From positions 1 through 64,000 of the forward strand of contig JAHLKH010000040.1 of NCBI GenBank assembly GCA_025526915.1: a stretch of DNA of 64,000 nucleotides, read 5' to 3'. The translations under genes were made by a program, and so were the position numbers. Under the pieces are notes generated by a model. It saw only the letters and a program-made list of their open reading frames with translations, ran no database searches and was not told the DNA's origin. Each line of letters starts with the position of its first letter. Within the stretch, counting starts at the first letter, position 1. The DNA is from Entophlyctis helioformis (Eukaryota; Chytridiomycota; Chytridiomycetes; Chytridiales; Chytriomycetaceae). Below are positions 60,396 through 64,000 of this stretch, piece after piece.

Positions 60396-61409
60396 ATGCT
60401 GGCTCGGTTCGGTCTGCTGGCTCGCAGCAACGTTGCACCTGCTGCGGCTCCACTGGCGGCGGCTGCTTCTCGCCCGGGCTCGAGCGCCAATGCGCATGCT
60501 GCTGCATGTGCCCTGCTGCTCTCCCGCACCCGCTCTGCACAACAGGCCGCCTCGCTGTCGTCGCTGGCTGCTGCCTCGTCGTCGCTGTTCCGCCAGCCGC
60601 AACAGATCCACCTGCACCGTCACAACCAACAGCTGCTCCAGCCCTCGGTGTGCTCGCCGGCCGCAGGTGCGCTGTCGCCCGCACGGCTCTCGGCCGCCAC
60701 CGCCATGCCGGCTGCCGCTCCTCTTGCTCACACCCAGCGCCGCTTCGCCATTGCCAACTTCCGGCCCAAGAAGACCCGGTTCCGCAAAGCCTTCAAGGGC
60801 TTCTTCAAGACCAAGCTGGGCGGCAGTCTGCGCGGCACGGCCGTGCGCACGGGCGAGTACGGCCTGCAGGCATTCGAGGGCGGCCGTCTCAAGGACAAGC
60901 AGCTGGACGCCATCCGCACGCTGATCCGCCGCATCCTCAAGAAGGAAAAGGGCGCCAAGCTCATTCTGCGATGCTTCCCGCACCGGCCCGTGTCGGCCAA
61001 GCCGCTCGAGACGCGTATGGGCAAGGGCAAGGGCATGGTCGACTACTTTGCCACCTGGGTCTCCGAGGGCCGTGTGATTATGGAGATCAGCGGCGCGCGC
61101 AAGGAGCTCGCGCTCAAGGCGCTGAATGTCGCGGCAGAGGCGCTGCCGATCCGCACACGTATCGTTGAGCGCGACGACGAGACGCTGGTGGCGCCGCGTG
61201 TCGTGCCCCACTTTGTGCTCAAGCGTCTGCAGGACAAGGAGTTTGACAGTTACGACGCGGTTCGCGCGGCTGCGGCTGCGGCTGCCGGCAAGACGGCTGG
61301 CAAGACGGCTGGCTCGAACCGAAAGACTGCGGCGGCCAGATCGGTTGCTGCCAAGGCTGCTGCCGCTGCTGCTGCCAAGACGGTCGCTGAACAGACTGTC
61401 AAGGCATAG
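60396..61409 (+). CDS. MRPL16: Mitochondrial ribosomal protein uL16m
   Basis: Single exon, 337 residues. An Ala/Ser/Arg-rich presequence of about 110 residues precedes the uL16 core: RPKKTRFRKAFKGFFKTKLG, FEGGRLKDKQLDAIRTLIRR, LRCFPHRPVSAKPLETRMGK and GKGMVDYFATWVSEGRVIME. uL16 lies near the tRNA path and peptidyl transferase centre of the large mitoribosomal subunit. The Lys/Ala-rich C-terminal tail (SVAAKAAAAAAAKTVAEQTV) is an extension beyond the bacterial protein. It starts 113 bp after NDUFB4 on the same strand. Confidence 0.95.
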   Translation: MLARFGLLARSNVAPAAAPLAAAASRPGSSANAHAAACALLLSRTRSAQQAASLSSLAAASSSLFRQPQQIHLHRHNQQLLQPSVCSPAAGALSPARLSAATAMPAAAPLAHTQRRFAIANFRPKKTRFRKAFKGFFKTKLGGSLRGTAVRTGEYGLQAFEGGRLKDKQLDAIRTLIRRILKKEKGAKLILRCFPHRPVSAKPLETRMGKGKGMVDYFATWVSEGRVIMEISGARKELALKALNVAAEALPIRTRIVERDDETLVAPRVVPHFVLKRLQDKEFDSYDAVRAAAAAAAGKTAGKTAGSNRKTAAARSVAAKAAAAAAAKTVAEQTVKA

Positions 61410-61520
61410 ACTGTTTCCGTGTCTCTGAAAATGAATGCAATCCTACAACAACCGAGTGTGTGTCGACTCTGCCCGTCGATGCTGCCATGCCCTCTCCAAA
61501 GAAATACTCTGGCTCAAGGA

Positions 61521-62531
61521 CTATAATTCAATGATGCTTCCAGATCGCTGCCGCGGTCTGCCGCGCGGTATATCGTCAAACGGTGGGACAGTCGCCGCAG
61601 TGGATGCCAGGCCAGAGCCTGCACCGGGACGCGGACTCGACATGGAATACGCAGTGTACGGAATCTCGGGATGGGTGGCAGCGTGGCGGGCCGAGTTCGC
61701 CGACGACATGTTGCCAGATGCCTCGTCTTCCTCGGGGATGCCGTCCGACACCAGCTCGCCCGCGCGAGCCAGCCGCGGTCTCCTGCTCGGTCTGGGCGAC
61801 AGCATGGGCGGCGTCATGGGCGGCGTGGTGGGCGATTCCGTGTCCCCCCAGGCACCGCGGGGCAGATCGTGCGACAGACACTTGTTGACGAGCGTGATGG
61901 GCACGTCCTCGAGGTCCGGAATGAGGTCGCGGTCAAGGATGCGCTCAATGTTGGTCGTTGTGAGGTTCAGGAGCCGCGCGTGCTCGTCGGTGAGCGTGAG
62001 GAACGAGTCGAACGGTGGCGTGTTGAGGAGGTTGATGGCGGTGAACATGGCGATGGTGAAGGGGATCAGGCCCAGGATCCAGATGGGGATCACTAGTGCC
62101 CACTGTCTGTCAGCCTCGTCCGTGTCAGTCAGTGCGTGGCGATCGGTGATGATGTGCAGACGGTCAGTGGCGGGACGGATGGATGGACGGATGGACGCAT
62201 GGATGGATGGCTATGTACCGGGATGGGTAGTATGTGATGCCGATGCTTCGGAGGCCCTTGTCCGGAAACACGGCCCAGATGATGTACACGACTGGCAGCA
62301 GACACACACGCACGATGCGAGCGGGCGTGCATACATGCGTGTCGCGTGAGTGTGCCGTCGCCCACATTCGGCTGTCAAGGCGGCCAGCTTACTGAAAGCC
62401 ACGATGGACGACAGATACAGAACGAAGCCGTAGTACTCGCGCGTGGTGGACGGCGTGCGGCTGTTGGACAGGTCGGCGTTGCTGCCGCCCATGGAGCCTT
62501 TGGACAGCGTGCGCTCCAATGTCGTGGCCAT
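61521..62531 (-). CDS. GPI-GlcNAc transferase subunit P (PIG-P/Gpi19)
   Basis: Three exons. REYYGFVLYLSSIVAF starts the first membrane span; VYIIWAVFPDKGLRSIGITY and YPSRY follow; the last exon gives IPIWILGLIPFTIAMFTAIN and LLNTPPFDSF. The two-span layout with the YYPxRYW-like turn is the PIG-P signature. It works at the ER membrane in the first step of GPI-anchor synthesis, which fits the GPI-anchored GH16 enzyme in this window. The C-terminus (about 110 residues of Ser/Pro-rich sequence) is longer than in typical PIG-P. Start at 62529-62531. Confidence 0.85.
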
Positions 62532-62590
62532 GGCTGTTGGCAAGCTGTTGGCAAGCTGTTGCCGGTTGCCCTCAGTTGCGCCAAGATTCG
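62532..62590. promoter_or_regulatory. Short bidirectional promoter, PIG-P and AP-1 sigma
   Basis: 59 bp lie between outward-facing ATGs. It contains two copies of GGCAAGCTGTTG in tandem (62540-62562) and no visible TATA box. Confidence 0.5.
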
Positions 62591-63836
62591 ATGGGCGTGC
62601 GATTCCTCCTTCTGGTGTCACGGCAGGGTACGTTGGGCGGGGACGGCCTGGGCTGCGCAGACGGAGAGTGGAGTGGAGTCGGCTGGCGTGGAGCGCAGTG
62701 GCATGGGCTGTGCGGCTGCTGCGTGCTCTGGCAACACGCCGCCCGCCCGCTTCAGCGCCGAGTGCTTCAGCAGCGCCAGGGACAGCGACCGTCAAGCGGA
62801 TGTCTGAGTTGCGTCGCGCGCATCCAAGCAGCGGTGGTGGCATCGGCAGGCCAGCGGGCGGGCTGCTTCGGCCAGGGTTGCTCCAGACGGACAGGCGGAC
62901 AGACAGGCGGACAGATGGACAGATGGACAGATGGACAGATGGACAGACGCACACGGATGCAGACGGATAGATGCACAGGCTGGAGGCAGTCGAGACTGAC
63001 GCTCGCTGGCGCGTGTGATGGGCAGGCAAGATCCGTCTGACCAAGTGGTTCACGGCCGACTGGGGCGGCAAGGAAAAGGCCAAGATTGTCAAGGATGTGA
63101 GCCAGATGGTGCTTGCCCGCAAGACCAAGATGTGCAACGTGCTCGAGTTCAAAGGTCTGTCACTGTGTGTGCGTGTGTGCGTGTCTCCATCGGCGTGTGT
63201 TTTTGCTCATCTCGCATGCATGGCCCGGCCTCAGAATTCAAGGTTGTCTACAGAAGGTGCGTCAAGAAGAGCCTGGTGCTCGTGGTTGTTTGTGCGCTGA
63301 CCCGCGTATATCGCATGCTGTGTGGCCTTGATAGATACGCGAGTTTGTTCTTTGTCGTCGGCACAGACATTGACGAGAACGAGCTGCTGTCGCTCGAGAT
63401 CATCCATCGCTACGTGGAGATTCTGGACAAGTGGTTCATGAACGTCTGCGAGCTGGACATTATCTTCAACTACCAGCAAGCATACACCATTCTCGGTAAG
63501 GCGGGCTGGTGCAGTCGGATGCCGCTTGATGGATTGCATCCTGCCATCTGGATCCACCTGGATGGATGGATGAATGATCTGACACCTGGATGCAGACGAG
63601 CTGCTGATTGCGGGCGAGTTGGAAGAGACGAGCAAACGCGCGGTGCTCAACACGCTCAAACGGATTGACGAGGTCTGTGTTGGATCTCTCGCTTGCATGC
63701 AAACCAACCAACTGACTGACTAACTGACCGACTGACTGACTGGCAAACACCAACTGTGCATCTCGTGCTGTGTGTGTACATGCAGACCGAGAAGCAGGAG
63801 ATTGCCGCTCAGCCTTCGGCACTAGGCCTTTTTTGA
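62591..63836 (+). CDS. APS1: AP-1 clathrin adaptor sigma subunit
   Basis: Six exons (62591-62627, 63026-63154, 63235-63256, 63335-63495, 63596-63672, 63786-63836) close in frame to 158 residues, the family length. [80 protein letters not shown] and [12 protein letters not shown] match sigma-1 adaptins. It stabilises the AP-1 core that sorts cargo at trans-Golgi and endosomes. Exon 3 is a 22-bp microexon. Intron 1 (398 bp) includes a GGACAGATGGACAGATG minisatellite at 62885-62945. Confidence 0.95.
62885..62947 (+). repeat. GGACAGAT(G/GG) minisatellite in AP-1 sigma intron 1
   Basis: About seven units alternating GGCGGACAGACA and GATGGACAGAT; noncoding. Confidence 0.85.
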
Positions 63837-63896
63837 ATGAACCGACCCCGTTTTTCTTTTTGATCCAATCGTTGCCATTCAAACGCTCGCTCACGA

Positions 63897-64000
63897 TGGT
63901 GGTGTCGTCCAAGAAGCAAGGTCGGTCAGCAGCGGCCGCGGCTTGCCGAGAGCATCGGCACGACAGACAGACAGACATCCAGCCGGCAGTGCCGCAGTCG
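63897..64000 (+). other. Possible 5' end of another plus-strand gene
   Basis: An ATG at about 63897 opens MVVSSKKQGRSAAAAACREH and the frame stays open to the window edge, with a possible donor after SSKKQ. Too short to identify, and it may be chance. Confidence 0.2.

Noticed and set aside
60396..61409. Cytosolic uL16 (RPL10) for the uL16 gene
   Set aside because: The core is bacterial-type L16 with a long basic presequence, which fits the mitochondrial protein.
62885..62947. GGACAGATG units as a CRISPR array
   Set aside because: The units are contiguous with no unique spacers, so it is a minisatellite, and the window is eukaryotic.

Overview
This window is nuclear DNA from a compact, GC-rich eukaryotic genome, most likely a zoosporic (flagellated) early-diverging fungus of chytrid or blastoclad type. 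The evidence is the gene content. Fungal wall genes are present: a GPI-anchored GH16 CRH-type transglycosylase and a Chs4/Skt5-like chitin synthase regulator. They sit beside genes kept only by organisms with motile cilia: DNAAF3, IFT56/TTC26 and a FAM227 protein. Genes carry many short GT-AG introns (donors often GTGCGT or GTAAGT), a few GC-AG introns, very short intergenic gaps, and numerous microsatellites in introns and gaps. Which phylum or genus cannot be settled from the sequence alone.

Layout. 0-6 kb: 3' end of the Chs4/Skt5-like gene (+), a mitochondrial RCC1-repeat protein (-), an FkbM-type methyltransferase (-), a 5'-truncated Fanzor element remnant (4160-5050), and an isoamyl-acetate-type SGNH esterase (+). 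6-20 kb: a CAMK-group kinase (+), Raptor/Kog1 of TORC1 (-), an EF-hand-like protein (-), the GH16 enzyme (-). 20-32 kb: cytosolic AspRS (+), a divergent acyl-carrier-like protein (+), FAM227 (-), an OB-fold protein resembling SOSS-B (+), RPS19 (-), TFIIE-beta (-), canonical mitochondrial ACP (-). 32-41.7 kb: a large, lower-GC insertion carrying a spliced Fanzor gene (eukaryotic TnpB homologue) and, directly upstream on the same strand, a multi-exon gene for an XPG/FEN1-type PIN nuclease with long low-complexity tails. 41.7-64 kb: DNAAF3 (+), topoisomerase III alpha (-), IFT56 (-), an unknown basic protein (+), a MYST acetyltransferase with PHD fingers (-), NCBP2 (-), NDUFB4/B15 (+), mitochondrial uL16 (+), PIG-P (-), AP-1 sigma (+).

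Most exciting region. The 32.0-40.0 kb insertion and the 4.16-5.05 kb remnant are two copies of one Fanzor element. They share the Fanzor C-terminal exons and roughly 250 bp of 3' sequence ending at the same boundary. That tail has two hairpins whose stems are identical in both copies while one loop differs, as expected for an omega-RNA (guide RNA) gene. Both copies stop within about 45 bp of the start codon of a same-strand host gene (the esterase and ACP1), so their guide-encoding edge abuts a 5' UTR. The full copy also brings an XPG/FEN1-like nuclease, possibly spliced in frame to the Fanzor. I know of no described Fanzor with such a partner; this is the candidate new system. The Fanzor copy shows two apparent compensating frameshifts around RuvC-I, so it may be decaying or misassembled.

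Exon coordinates were worked out by hand from splice consensus and reading phase. The models for the kinase, GH16, AspRS, the ACP-like gene, the OB-fold gene, RPS19 and AP-1 sigma close in frame exactly; others are given as overall spans with the unresolved parts stated.
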